64,000 nt of DNA from Choanephora cucurbitarum. Lineage: Eukaryota; Mucoromycota; Mucoromycetes; Mucorales; Choanephoraceae. The position numbers and the translations under genes were made by a program. Each line of letters starts with the position of its first letter. The stretch's first letter is position 1. Positions 44,710 to 55,894 of this stretch are shown one piece after another. Under the pieces are notes generated by a model. The model saw only the letters and a list, made by a program, of their open reading frames with translations, had not been told where the DNA came from and searched no databases. The stretch spans positions 1-64,000 of the forward strand of contig JAIWNI010000099.1 of assembly GCA_025331435.1 (NCBI GenBank). The letters run 5' to 3'.

Positions 44710-46149
44710 ATGATACGGTGTAGACCAACAATTACTTATCCTTTAGGCATTATTTTGATTATATGGGTCTTGCTAGGTGCTATTGTTTTTCCTAATGCAA
44801 ATCATTGGCTAAAAGGGACGAGTTCTTCTATTGAACAGGGTAAATAGAGAAATAATGAAAGACAGGATCGATCATTCATTCTGTTGTGTTTAGATACTGT
44901 CTCATTTGATTTGAATCGACCTATACAAAATCGAAATGCTCTTTTTGAAACTGCAGAACATAAGAGTTATCACGAACATGTCTTTTCAATGTTAAACGCT
45001 CCCAGTGTATCTTTATATGGCACTCGTGTAAGTTTTGTTTGTTTGTTTGTTTAGTTACTTATAGGGAATATAGGGTGTGTTATATCATCAACGAGATGCA
45101 TGCCAACATTCAAATGAATCGTATATTGTACCTACTCTCTTAGGTCAGCCATCATTTTCTGAGTTAGCCAAGATAGCTTTGATTGAAAACAATCAGGCTT
45201 GCCGCTTGACAGACAAAATCATGCTAGCTCAAAATAATGGAGCTGCTGCCACTATTGTATTCTCACCTAATTATGAAGAAGATCTATCCAACATATCAAG
45301 TCATTTATCTTTTTCTGAACAGGTAAGACAATGAAGCAATAGACAAGATAAATTTTAATTTGCTTCATACTATAGGATGTCACATCCAATCAAGTTCAAA
45401 TCCCTAGTTATTTTGTAGATCTGAACATTGGCATGAATCTGCTGCGAGATGTCTATCGATTACACCGTCAAGAACCAAAACAAGGCTATAGTCAGTCTGT
45501 TGTCCGTGTTCGACTTGTGGCTGGCAGACCTCCTGATCTGGACCGTTGGCAATTTGGTTTAGTGATTGTAGGTATCATGCTGTTTTCATGTGTCGTTGCT
45601 ATGAGTAAGTAAGTGAGACTATAGTGTTAGAGGGCATGGACTAACTTTCTATTGTTAGCCATCCTGCATTGCCATCTATGGCATTTACGTAGGTCTCGAC
45701 AACTCATCAACAGTTCACAAGAAGTCTTAACTTTGGAGGAACAACAACTGATGAACGAAACAAACCAACAACTTTGGCGTTATCTAAACACACCTACAAA
45801 ACAGCGAACCCGTCACCGTTTAGACCAACATGTTGTGGACATGTTACCCTTACGTACATTCAAAACAAACGATCCAAACCATCAAGGCTGTGTCATCTGC
45901 CTCGATGGCTTTGAAAAGGGCCAAGAGCTACGACAACTTCCTTGCTCTCATGAATACCATCGTGATTGTATTGATAAATGGTTAACCAAAAAGAATAACA
46001 CATGTCCCTTATGTTTGCAACGCATTGAGATCCCTGCCCTACCTGAACAAGCCTACACAACATCTACCACGCCTGATTTAGCTGACACCTGGCATCAGTT
46101 AGAGCAATCTGCTCGCAACCAACACTATTCAAAATCGTCTCGTCCATAA
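44710..46149 (+). CDS. PA-TM-RING E3 ubiquitin ligase (RNF13-like)
   Basis: Five exons: 44710-44839, 44894-45027, 45074-45322, 45376-45604 and 45659-46149, 410 aa. An N-terminal signal anchor (LGIILIIWVLLGAIVF, about 12-27) leads into a protease-associated lumenal domain (about 55-200, with KIMLAQNNGAAATIVFSPN). A transmembrane helix spans FGLVIVGIMLFSCVVAMTIL (about 230-250). The C-terminal RING-H2 (about 327-368) has CVICLDGFEKGQ, LPCSHEYHRDCIDKWL and CPLC, with all eight zinc ligands present. The domain order signal-PA-TM-RING is that of RNF13/GRAIL and of fungal vacuolar or endosomal ligases such as Tul1-independent sorting E3s. Substrates unknown. Its stop is only 21 bp from the stop of the opposing gene. 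Confidence 0.92.
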
Positions 46150-46170
46150 ATAAATAAATTTATTTGTTCA

Positions 46171-49100
46171 TCAAAAAGGATCCAACATAAAATGATAGAG
46201 TTGTCCTGCAGAATGTGTCATGCGTCGTACACACGATGTGTTGGATGTTACGGTGTACAATCGCATCAGTGCACTCGTTAGCTGAGAAGGCAAGACATCG
46301 TATAAATAAGGCATGCATTCTGTCAAAGGAACACGCACTTGGGTATGATAGCAGGGTTTATGACGCTGCTTAAACAGGTGGACAATGTCCTGATGGCCTT
46401 GTTCAATAGCCAATCGTTCAGCTGTCTTGCCTACACGATTGATCAACTGAAGATTGCTGGAATTGATCAACAGTTTGACAATATCTGCTCTACCTGTCCA
46501 ACTGGCAAAATGAAGCGCTGTAAATCCATTTTTATCTGCCTGGTTGACATCCACGCGTAGGGCAAGTAAGGTCTTTACGAGTTTGGCATAGCCGCACAAG
46601 GTAGCTAAATGAAGCAGGGTATGCTGATGATGGTTGGTGAGTGATAGGTGGTGGTGTATCGAGGGATTGAAACCCTGAAGGGCCACCAGGGCTGTACTGA
46701 TCTGGTCCTCTAGGTGCGACAAAAACAAGGTACGTGCATTCTCATACATGGCTCGATGGGCCATGGAGGTCAATTTGGTATGGCTTTGATCGTGGCGTGT
46801 GGTATTGGAAAGTTGATCGCCTTGAACGATACGCATCGCAATCTGACGCGCGTCCTCCACTTTGCCCATCGTCTTTAATCCCACCACCTGTAAGGCCAGC
46901 TCCATCAGGGCACGATCACTTTCATCGAAATAGGTAAACAAAACAACATCTTGGCCTTCCAGCATCAAGGGGTGTTCTTTGAACGAGACGACCACAGGTC
47001 CTGCAGAGGTGGCGGGTGGTAAAATACATAAAAGCGTATTGGCTGACCAACAGTGGGTTGGAATGGCTGGGTTCTCGCCAAAGAGACAGGTGAGACCTTC
47101 GTAAAAGTTGGATCCGAGCACAGTCACTTCGGCACCTCCGTAGACAGGTCCTTCATTTGGAATCAAACGGTGAAGACGGGGCAAGTTAGGTGTTTTGCTT
47201 CCTTCGATAGCGTTCCTTTCTTGAAGTTTGGCATAGACATGTTGAGCGGTGTGAGGGTGGATTGTGTTGTTATTAGTAGTAGTTATATTTGTAGAGGCAG
47301 AAGTGTTGGGATAGAGTGATGGATGTGTAAATCCAAGTTCGTTGGGTAAAAATCGGCGTCGATGAGCAAGAGCTTGCTGTGCTTGGAGAGAAGCATTTTG
47401 ATTGAATTGGCTCAAGATGTGTTGTTGTTGTTGTTGTTGCTGCTGCTGTTGTTGATGTTGTTGATGTTGTTGTTGTTGTTGTTGTTGTTGTTGCTGTTGT
47501 TGTTGCTGTTGTTGTTGCTGTTGTTGTTGCTGTTGTTGTTGCTGTTGTTGTTGTTGATGCAATGGTTGCTGCGAATGTTCTAATTGATGTGAATGTTGTT
47601 GTTGTGAATGCTCTAGTGGGTGTGTTGGTAAGTGTTGCTGTGAAGCCTGATTATTCTGAGACGGAAGCAAAACATGTGAATTCAAGAAATCAAACAAGTC
47701 CGTCGACGAATGATCCACAGCATGAGCAGAGACAGAAGGTATGTGAGAGGCATGCGTCACTTGTTGGTTTGAATAGATAGGTAAAGAAGTAGATTGAGAC
47801 AACGGCAAGCTCGATGGGGGTAAAGGATCTTGATGATGAGGCGAATGCAATGCGGACGGATAAAACTGACTGAATGCGGAACCTGTCTCTTCATCATTGG
47901 GTATCTCTTGCTCTTCTATAGGCGATGAAGGTGTAGCAGGTGTAGATGCAACTGGACTGGATACGCCTGAATCGGTTTCCAATGTCTGTGATAAATCAAC
48001 TGTCATCTTACGCTTTGTCCTGACGGGCGCGTCACTTTCGGATGCATTGTCTGTATCTCCACCAGCACGCGCACGTTTGCGAGCAGCTGCTTGTTGCTGC
48101 ATCTTACTACTCTTGTGATCATCTGTGATCATGATAGGCGGAGAACGGCCTACACCTACCACTTGACCCAACGAATCCTTCATGGTAAACACAATCCTAA
48201 TTGACTGTTAAAACATTGCCCTCTTTGATTTCTCTTTTATGTTACCTGAATCCTCTTTTTTCACTATGGTGTCGGCAATAACAGGTCACACGCGTAGGTA
48301 AAGTAGCCTCTCCTTTATTGAATTCCACATATTCATTACAGTTGAACAATAAGATACGTTTTCTTTCCTCTGCCATGACATCTTCGTTACTGAGATCAGG
48401 TAGCTCATTGGCAAACAAAGCAGCTAGTTTGGCAGCACCGCCTTCTTTATTCGCTGCTCGAACCATTTTGTTGTCTCTCTTTCGCTTTAATCGTTTGCGC
48501 TAAAATAGAGATGTTAATCCATGGTTGCCGATCTCTGTCTTGTTATTACCTCTCGATGCACACAACTGGGACACATAATAATCTCTCGATCAGGCTGACC
48601 ATCACATACAACCGTCGCTTCTAATGTCAGCATCTGTGCATCCACTATACTTGTCTTGTCTTCCACACTGTTCTTTTGATTCTTTTTCTTCAACTTGTCC
48701 TTTGCTACCAGATATTCGGGTAACTTCAAATGAGACCATTGTGTGGCCAATTCACCTTGTGTGTCTGCTAGTTGCAAGCAAATCTTGATCTGTGTCTCCA
48801 CTCGTGATTTCGCACCTGTATGAGGCAAACCAAGGACACGAATATGCCAAGGACTGTTGTTGTCACTGGATGTCCTAAACAATCCATTTAGTATTGATTC
48901 CTATATGGTATGTCAACTATTACATGGGTGATGGCATTGTATAATTCGTATCATTATCCTCTTCTATTTCACCTGGACCTAATAAACTTTGACTGTATGG
49001 AATAAGTGTCTATAAAACACATGTATATTTTCTTTTAGTTTACCCAGGTAAAGATGTCTGTGCCAAAAAGTCTTCGAAATTTGAGAAATTTCTGGCCAAG

Positions 49101-49601
49101 ATAGGAATGGCATGCAATAAAGGGTTGGTGATGGCCTATAGAAACACTTGTTCAATCGAAAAAAAAAAGGAAAAAGACGTCTCGCTCAGTTTCTTACTTG
49201 TATTAACGAAGAATGACCATTTTCTTTCGTTTTTTGTTTGCCTTTCTTTACAGGTGCAGAAGGCTTGGCAAACTCAACAACTTCAATTGCTTCCTTTTTC
49301 TCATCTTGATGAAGCATAAGTTGAGAAGGATTCAAACCTGTCGAGATAAAACAAATCAATCAGGTCAAAAATAAAACAATAAAAAAACAGAAAGAGATTT
49401 ACTTTGACTACTACTACTATAGTTGGTGCTGTTTATCGTCTGGTGACTAAAAGATGATGAATGACGATGACTGTAATCTGATACTTGATTTAAAAAAAGA
49501 TCCATCGTCTGATCGTCTTGAAGCTCAAACACTTCTTGTTGTTGCTGTGGCTGTTGTCTATCAGACTTGTGTTGGTCATGCGTTTCCAGTGGAGGAGACA
49601 T
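46171..49601 (-). CDS. Spt23/Mga2-like IPT-ankyrin transcription factor
   Basis: Seven exons: 49601-49403, 49337-49198, 49135-49044, 48992-48924, 48874-48550, 48499-48246 and 48196-46171, 1034 aa with all phases consistent. The N-terminal region holds the conserved Spt23/Mga2 block (PWHIRVLGLPHTGAKSRVET, KLPEYLVAKDKL, ILLFNCNEYVEF, RVTCYCRHHSEKRGFR, about 190-360). A Gln-rich tract lies near 574-618. The IPT/TIG domain (RLIPNEGPVYGGAEVTVLGS) lies near 700-785 and two to three ankyrin repeats near 885-968. In yeast the family is ER-anchored and released by ubiquitin-dependent processing to activate OLE1, the fatty-acid desaturase gene. No hydrophobic helix is visible after the ankyrins; the protein ends within 60 residues (GQLYHFMLDPF). 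The intron ending at 48875 has a perfect TACTAA branch site. Confidence 0.9.
47421..47556. repeat. Polyglutamine-coding trinucleotide tract
   Basis: A run of TTG/CTG triplets on the plus strand encodes about 45 residues of Gln with three His in the Spt23/Mga2-like protein. CAA and CAG codons alternate, which slows expansion. It is likely length-polymorphic between strains. The plus-strand poly-Leu frame is only its shadow. Confidence 0.9.
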
Positions 49602-50108
49602 CTATGAATTGTAGTTGTATGCTCGGTACAATTATCTCAGTCTTTTCTCGATTGTATATAATCTACTCTGTGTGTTTTTTCGTGTTGCAAAGGGCTTTTC
49701 TTGTCTTTTTTTTTAAAAAAAGAAATCCAAAGAAACAATTTGAAACAAATACTCTTTCTCGCTTGGTTTTTTTTTCTCCTCTCTCTCTCTTATTGCTTGC
49801 TTTATTTTAATGTCAGACCAACTGGCCAATAAGATGAAAATAAAAGCCGAGTTGTCTTGGTCGTGCTGTAAATCATTGTTTATCAAAGATGAATGAAATC
49901 AAGAAGGAGACTCTTTCAAGACCAAAACTGGGCTGCTAAGCTTCTTTGTGAAGACTTATTGACAAGAAACTCAGCGAATGTTTGTTGTTGAGGGTGATAC
50001 AAAAAGCACAGACAATATGAGAGAGTGAGAGAGATCTAACTTGGACTCACATAAAAGATTTTCATATAAAAGGAAAGTGCATTGTTTTTATTGTGAACAG
50101 TACAAACC
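49602..50108. promoter_or_regulatory. Promoter region of the Spt23/Mga2-like gene
   Basis: About 0.5 kb between the start of the Spt23/Mga2-like gene and the stop of the oxidoreductase gene. A/T runs and pyrimidine tracts at 49706-49795 lie upstream of the start. No specific site is recognised. Confidence 0.4.
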
Positions 50109-51264
50109 TTAAGGTGCAAAATGGCGCATCACTTTACTGTCCAGGCAAGACACTTGACCATCTACCAACCATTCGGACACAATCTTTCCAGTGATAGGCG
50201 CATTCAAGATTCCCCAACAAGAATGACCTGTCGCCAGAAACACATGAGGATGTTGAGGATGAGGACCAATCAAGGGCATACCAGTCGATTCAGAGATAGG
50301 CAAATAACATGCCTGTTCTTTGACGAGCTCAACCTCTGTCAAATGAGGAGAGACAAGAGTCGCTTGATGAACAAGACGATCAATGGCTTTGGCATCAATA
50401 GGCACAAGCGCAGCAGATTCAGGTAAAGGTTCATTATCAGCAGCACCACAGAGGTACACTGTACCATCCTAAATTCAACCCCAGTTAGGACATATCAACA
50501 AACAATAAAGTATTACTTACAGGACGAGGATACACCTCGGGTTCTGCTGTCTTGCCTTGATCCAAAATGGCAGTAAAGATAGCATCATTCGAGATGGTCA
50601 CATCAGGCTTGAGAATGATAGAATGTACATGCGATCCATTGACAGGAATATCCAAGTTAATCTGGCCGCTCCATGGCCCCATAGCAATCACCACTTTATC
50701 CGCTGTGATGGTCTGACCATTCTCCAGAACAACACTGGGCTTATCGGCATTGTCGACCGATACCTGCTTCACACCTGTGCCTGTCTGCACCTCAACTCGC
50801 CCTGTCTTTTTGGCTGCCTCCAATACAGTGTTGGTAAACAGATAGGGTGTCACTTGAGCCGTTGTGTCTGGTGAGCCCATTCGCTCAAACGAGCGCACAC
50901 GACTCTGATGAACCCAGCTCACTTCAGATGGTGTACTCTTCTTTTTCTTCTTGTTGGTATCTTGGAGTGAAGGGTCAAACACAATGGAATACGTGTTCAT
51001 GGCGCGATAGCCATAGGTTTCGGCACCCTTCAGTTCCTTGGCTAATGTTTGATGAAGTTGATAGGAGGCACGCGAGAGTTCTTTCATGCCTGGTTGTGAG
51101 TCGCTCCAATCCAATGCTAGAAATCCACCCGACTTGCCACTGGCACCACAGGCAATGTCTGTCTTTTCAATCAAGGTCACTTTGATATGTTCATGTTTGG
51201 ATAAGAAATAAGCAGAACATGCGCCAATGACACCGCCACCCACAATAACAATATGTTGACTCAT
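50109..51264 (-). CDS. FAD-dependent oxidoreductase of the D-amino-acid-oxidase (DAO) family, Tda3-like
   Basis: Two exons (51264-50521 and 50468-50109, intron 52 nt) give 367 aa. The N-terminus carries the dinucleotide-binding HIVIVGGGVIGACSAYFLSK (GxGxxG near 10-15) and then CGASGKSGGFLALDW, which is typical of the DAO-fold relatives of yeast Tda3. A second FAD contact is KVVIAMGPWSGQI. The C-terminal exon has DGTVYLCGAADNEPLP and ATGHSCWGILNAPITGKIVSE, the closing FAD-binding segment. Members are linked to endosomal trafficking in yeast, but the substrate is not established; an amino-acid or amine oxidase activity is only inferred from the fold. No peroxisomal or mitochondrial signal is evident (C-terminus RHFAP). 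Confidence 0.85.
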
Positions 51265-51656
51265 TTGGAATTATAAGAGAAAAAGAAATGAAATATGCAA
51301 CTTTGGTTATCGTCATGCATAAAAAAAAAATACAGAAGGTAGTACAACGCTAAAAATGTTTTTTTTTTACTTTGAATTCAGATAGATAGCTTGTTAAAGA
51401 CAACAATGCTATGTAACCAAGCCTCTAGGTTGGTATTGTCTATTGCTTCTTTTTTTTTTATTGACACTGTGTTCAATGCTAGAGTAAGCCTTAAATTGGT
51501 TGATAAAGAATGAATTGTTTTGAAACTAACAATCCTTCAAATTGAGTTCCCCCCTCTCTCTCAATAGTGTGGACTTTAAAGTGACTCTTTTTATTCCTGC
51601 TTTTTCTATTCAAACCCAAGCTTGGAGTTGTTTCTTTCTTTATATTAGTCTACACC
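51265..51656. promoter_or_regulatory. Divergent promoter region
   Basis: About 0.4 kb between the divergent oxidoreductase (minus) and small Lys-rich gene (plus). It contains homopolymer A and T runs (51321-51330, 51359-51369, 51450-51459) and a pyrimidine stretch at 51550-51565. No specific motif identified. Confidence 0.4.
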
Positions 51657-52084
51657 ATGGGCAAAGTTCAAAAGAAAGGTAGATCACCTGTAAGCATAGA
51701 TCATGTAGGCCTTTAACACAACACACATTAGAAAGTTCAAGTGCTTCTTCTAAATGGGCTAATGCTGAATTTGATCCCAAGAACGGTAAATATGAAAACA
51801 TGGGATAATCATCAGATCAACTCATGACTTTGACAGCCAAGGAACGTATTGAACACGAATTGAAGTTACTGCATGTACGTAAACAAGCCATCGATGTCAA
51901 AAAGACACCTACAGCGACCACCACAAGCAAAGTGAAAAAGACACAAACAAAAAGAGGAGCCAGTGCCAAAAAGCAAAAGAAGATTGCTAGAGCATTGATG
52001 GTGGCAGATAAAGAAGAAAAGCGTATTGAATCACAACAAGTAAAGGCTGAAAAGCGTAAGATTGGCAAGCAATTATGGGATTAA
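51657..52084 (+). CDS. Small lysine-rich protein, probably nucleolar
   Basis: A three-exon model (51657-51678, 51732-51785, 51837-52084) gives 107 aa: MGKVQKKESSSASSKWANAE, then FDPKNAKERIEHELKLLH, and a Lys-rich tail AKKQKKIARALMVADKEEKR ending KIGKQLWD. Composition and pattern suggest a small ribosome-assembly factor, possibly like Alb1, but I cannot confirm the family. The first donor is GTAGAT. A stronger-looking donor 11 bases downstream (GTAAGC) would put the next exon out of frame and end early, so the weaker site is preferred. It is convergent with Sqs1, 37 bp between stops. Confidence 0.65.
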
Positions 52085-52121
52085 GAGCCACCTTTATTTT
52101 TTGTAAATATATATATATTTT

Positions 52122-54061
52122 TTAATGGCCAAGACCTCTACCCTTTTTGCGAATCACTGCCTCAATAGGTGTGAGAATACCATCACTTTTAGATCCTAAG
52201 GCTTCACCTTGTCTCCATCTAAGAAAAGAAAATCAATAAATTGCTTCCTTCTTAAAATGTGTAACTTTACCCCATAGCAGCTAACATGCGATGACCCACA
52301 TTACTTTCACTGATAGGTGCAGCATCAGAACCCACAACAGTGCCATGAGACAACAGAGGCGATGGGTTGTTCTGTTTGGGTGTACCACTGCCAGACTGAT
52401 TCTTACTGGTTTTTTTGCCCTTCTTTTTCTTATCGGTCAGACTCTTGTTTTTGGCTATAATTCGATTTTGTTCATTCATGTTGGTCTGAATGTCTGATAG
52501 GAATCGATCAATATGGCGTCTGTCTCGAGGTATACTGGTAGCAGGCGTCTTGGACACAACAGTACATCGAGTGGCGCCTGTACCGAAACTCTGTGATTTA
52601 AGATTATAGACCGCAGCAAGTACATGAAGTTGACGTCGTAAGTGTGTTTCCATAGGGGCAAATTGGAAGCTAGTGATTGTCTTGTCTTGTACAAATTCAT
52701 GAAGACGTCTATATCAGATGTTAACTACTAGAAAAAAGAAAAAAAAAGAAAGAAAGACTTACTGATCCACTTTAAGCATTTGTTCTGAGGAATCCGCTTG
52801 ATTGATTTGTTTCTTTTTCTTGCTGGGTGGTACAAACTGTTGTTTCTTCTCCTTTCGATGTGCTTTAGCCTCTGCCTTTTTCTGCTTACGGTTTTCTCTA
52901 CGTTCCTTTTTCTCCATCCATCGTCGCATACCAGGCTTAAGACCCATAGGTATGTCTTCAAGAGCAGATTTGCGTGATTGTCCAAATATCTCGGGATCTA
53001 CTCTTCTAGCTTCCTCTATCATCTTTGATTCTTCAAAGTCCAGATAGTTTTCTTCAATAAATTGATCATTATCAAGATCATCATAGTCATAAGCATCTTC
53101 ATTCAAGGCATCTTCAATGGCTGCCTGTGCTAATAAGGCATCCAGATGAACAATATCAAATTCAGCATTTTGAAGATAATCTTGCATCATAAGCAATTCA
53201 TCGTCATCTTCTTCTTCTTCGTCTGATTCACTTTCTTCGTCTACTTTGTCTATTTCTTCTTCACTTGATTCACTATCTATTTCTTCTCTCTTATCTTCAA
53301 TTGGCTCTTTCACTATTTGGGCATCATCTGCTGTGATTGGATAGTCGGATGCCATCTCGATATAGTCCACTGTTTCAGTTATGACTGTATTCTTATCTTT
53401 CTTAGTCTGTCTACTCCAAAGTTCTTTCTTGACAGGTACTTCACTCACTGACAAATGAGACATGCTCTCTGTAAGTGTTTCCTGTTCTGACATGTTGCCT
53501 ACATAACACAGATATATTAGCTCATGCTATCAATTTCATATAGCCTTTCAATTACCTTGACTTAGATCAACAGAAGAAGATGATTTGGTAAACAGAACCT
53601 TGCGTAAATACTTTGAGTTTCCCTTAGCAAATTGCTCTACTGGCTTTGATTGATGGGCTGTTGCTGCGGAAGAACCCAATCCTGCTCGATTTTCTTCATA
53701 GTCTTCATAAAGAGGATGGTGTCTTATCTTCTTGGGTTTGGCAGAATGCTTTTTCTCTATAAACAGACGAGTCAACTCCAAAAGAGAGAGAGAACACTTC
53801 TTTATGCTTTTTCCTACTTTTGCCTATATCCTCTTCGCTTTCATCGCTACTGAATTGACCATAGATGCGAAAGTCATCGGAAAAGCTATCCACATTGGAT
53901 TCTAATTGATAGAGAAATCCCATATCAGAGGGTATAAGGTGGCGGTTACGGCCTCTGCCTCCACCAACAAAGGCTCCTCTTCCACCATAAGCACCTCGTC
54001 CTCGTCCTCTTCCGCCACGAGCACCTCTAGTATTGTTTCCTTTCTTTCCACGGCCAGGCAT
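52122..54061 (-). CDS. SQS1: Sqs1-type R3H and G-patch protein (Prp43 cofactor)
   Basis: Five exons: 54061-53818, 53756-53556, 53498-52763, 52708-52271 and 52218-52122, 571 aa with matching phases. The N-terminus is Arg/Gly-rich (MPGRGKKGNN, ARGGRGRGRGAYGGRG). A central acidic region is followed by FDIVHLDALLAQAAIEDALN and DPEIFGQSRKSALEDIPMGL, GMRRWMEKKERRENR. An R3H domain (RLHEFVQDKTITSFQFAPME through GTGATRCTVVSKT) lies near 394-445. The C-terminal G-patch (VGHRMLAAMGWRQGEALG, GLGH) ends the protein. In yeast Sqs1/Pfa1 stimulates the helicase Prp43 in pre-rRNA processing and pre-40S maturation. The domain order RG-acidic-R3H-G-patch is diagnostic. Confidence 0.92.
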
Positions 54062-54253
54062 ATATATTGTATCTGTTTTTATATGTACAAGAAAAAGAAA
54101 AGAAGAAAGAGAGAGAGATAGAGTAGTTTTATGCTTTAAATTTTAAAAAAAAAAAATTGATCATTTTGACTTTTTTAGTACACCAGATTGAGTGTCCGAT
54201 TTTTTTTTTACTGCGGGATTTGCGCACAGATAGGTTAAACCCACTTAAGGATT

Positions 54254-55175
54254 AAAGAAAAGGATAACACTACGTCCACTTAGTTTGTCCACTCGAATTT
54301 TCCCTTCAGACACCCCGAATAGGTTTTGTCCACTTTTCCTTAAAGTCATGATAGTAATAATCCTTGCTCCCCCAACTTTTTTGTCCACTCAATATCGTAT
54401 TTGAAATTGATGAAAACATCACAAGAGGACTTCTTACTTCTTCTGGCATTTGTAGTTTCTGCTTGACCTGATCTGAATCGCATTTTGCTACCATGCTTGC
54501 AAATATAATTGATCGAAGTGGATGTGAGAGATTTCATACTCATGACAACGTTGTGCTCTTTTCCGCGTTGACAAATATCATTATGTAGATCTTTTTTGTT
54601 ACTTTATTCTGTTGTTGCTATCTCAAAAGAATTTCAAACAATGGGCTACTTCTTCACCCATTTATATAATAGGCAAAAGAAATATTTTCTGTTGATAGTC
54701 GTTGTCAAAGCATTTATTGAACAAGTAATGACAAAGTTTTCAATTCTTCAAGCTGCTAGTTCAACATCAAAGCAGCTGTATTTTTTGCAGACAATATGTT
54801 TATAAATACCATGAGAAAATAAGTTATGCATTGTCTCTTTTTTGTCAGGCACCTATGCTAAATTGGGCGATTCAACCCAAGAGTATGGCAGAATTGAAAA
54901 GGTGAAGGTGACAGTAAAGCATTGGAAATCATTTTGATTAAAGGGTAGTTGAAGTGGACAAAAAATATGGGCGTCTGAAGGGTATTTTTGAATGGACAAA
55001 CACTCCTCCCTCCTTCCTTTATTGGATATTTGTACACTGAGTGGACAAAAAAGTTGGGGGAGCAAGGATTATTACTATCATGACTTTAAGGAAAAGTGGA
55101 CAAAACCTATTCGGGGTGTCTGAAGGGAAAATTCGAGTGGACAAACTAAGTGGACGTAGTGTTATCCAAAGAAAA
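54254..55175. mobile_element. Non-autonomous DNA transposon with perfect 130-bp TIRs and 8-bp target duplication
   Basis: The terminal inverted repeats 54262-54391 and 55038-55167 are identical over all 130 bp as reverse complements. They start GGATAACACTACGTCC. They are flanked by the same direct octamer AAAGAAAA (54254-54261 and 55168-55175), a target-site duplication. The interior of about 0.65 kb (54392-55037) encodes no recognisable transposase. Each arm carries four copies of GTCCACT (left arm at 54274, 54287, 54328 and 54383) and an additional copy in inverted form lies inside near 54953. An 8-bp duplication fits hAT or KDZ-type superfamilies, but the end sequence does not let me choose. 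Identical arms suggest recent insertion. Confidence 0.93.
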
Positions 55176-55894
55176 AGATAATACCTTAAGCATGACACTT
55201 TCTAAAGAAGGCGAGCTTTTATCTAAGAAAATAATAGGGGGAAGATAAAAGAAAGAATTGTGCCAAAAGACTTTACAGCTAAATCTTTTCTGTTACTAAG
55301 AAACATTAGGTTTCATACTCGACAAGATACGCATAGCTCTGAAATTCAGAATTGCCCAGTAACTATACTGGAAGGTCGTTATACAATCAAACATAATTGG
55401 CTGACCGATAAGAAGTCGAACGTAAATAAGATCTATCCAATCGTACTAGACTAAGACTGAGTTTTCTTATTCATCTGAGCTTTAGTGGTCTAAATTTGAA
55501 GAGATGCAATGGTGTATCAAAGCAATGATATTTTGTTTCCTATTATCTCAAGCTGTTTATAACACTACAGCATTTATATATATTCTTGAAGACTAACAAT
55601 CTACTCTGCTAAAAAAGAAACTATCTAATACACTCTCTTCTTAATGAAACAAGCCAAATGTTACTTGAAGTCTATCACCTAAGGGGGGGGAGGCTTATCT
55701 AGTTGGCATAAAGTGGAGCAATTTGTTTTAAAGTCCTCTTTGCTGTATGGAAATATCGCTGACTAAAAATGAAAGAGCAGGAGAAATGCCTACAATTAAT
55801 TTTAGTAATGCCATATGAAAATGTAGGATCATCTTCTTTTTTATTTTATTTTATTTTTGTTTCTTCTTCTTTTTTTTTTTTAACCAGTGTACCG
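55176..55894. other. Intergenic region upstream of VWA8
   Basis: AT-rich. A short frame at 55260-55454 has no recognisable content. A G run lies at 55684-55691. T-rich tracts at 55838-55882 precede the VWA8 start. Confidence 0.5.

Noticed and set aside
47362..47583. Plus-strand poly-Leu frame
   Set aside because: Shadow of the polyglutamine tract of the minus-strand gene.
48876..48923. 23-nt intron GTAATA...ATATAG in the Spt23/Mga2-like gene
   Set aside because: Too short and out of frame; a 49-nt intron with TACTAA branch and TTTAG acceptor at 48875 keeps the frame.
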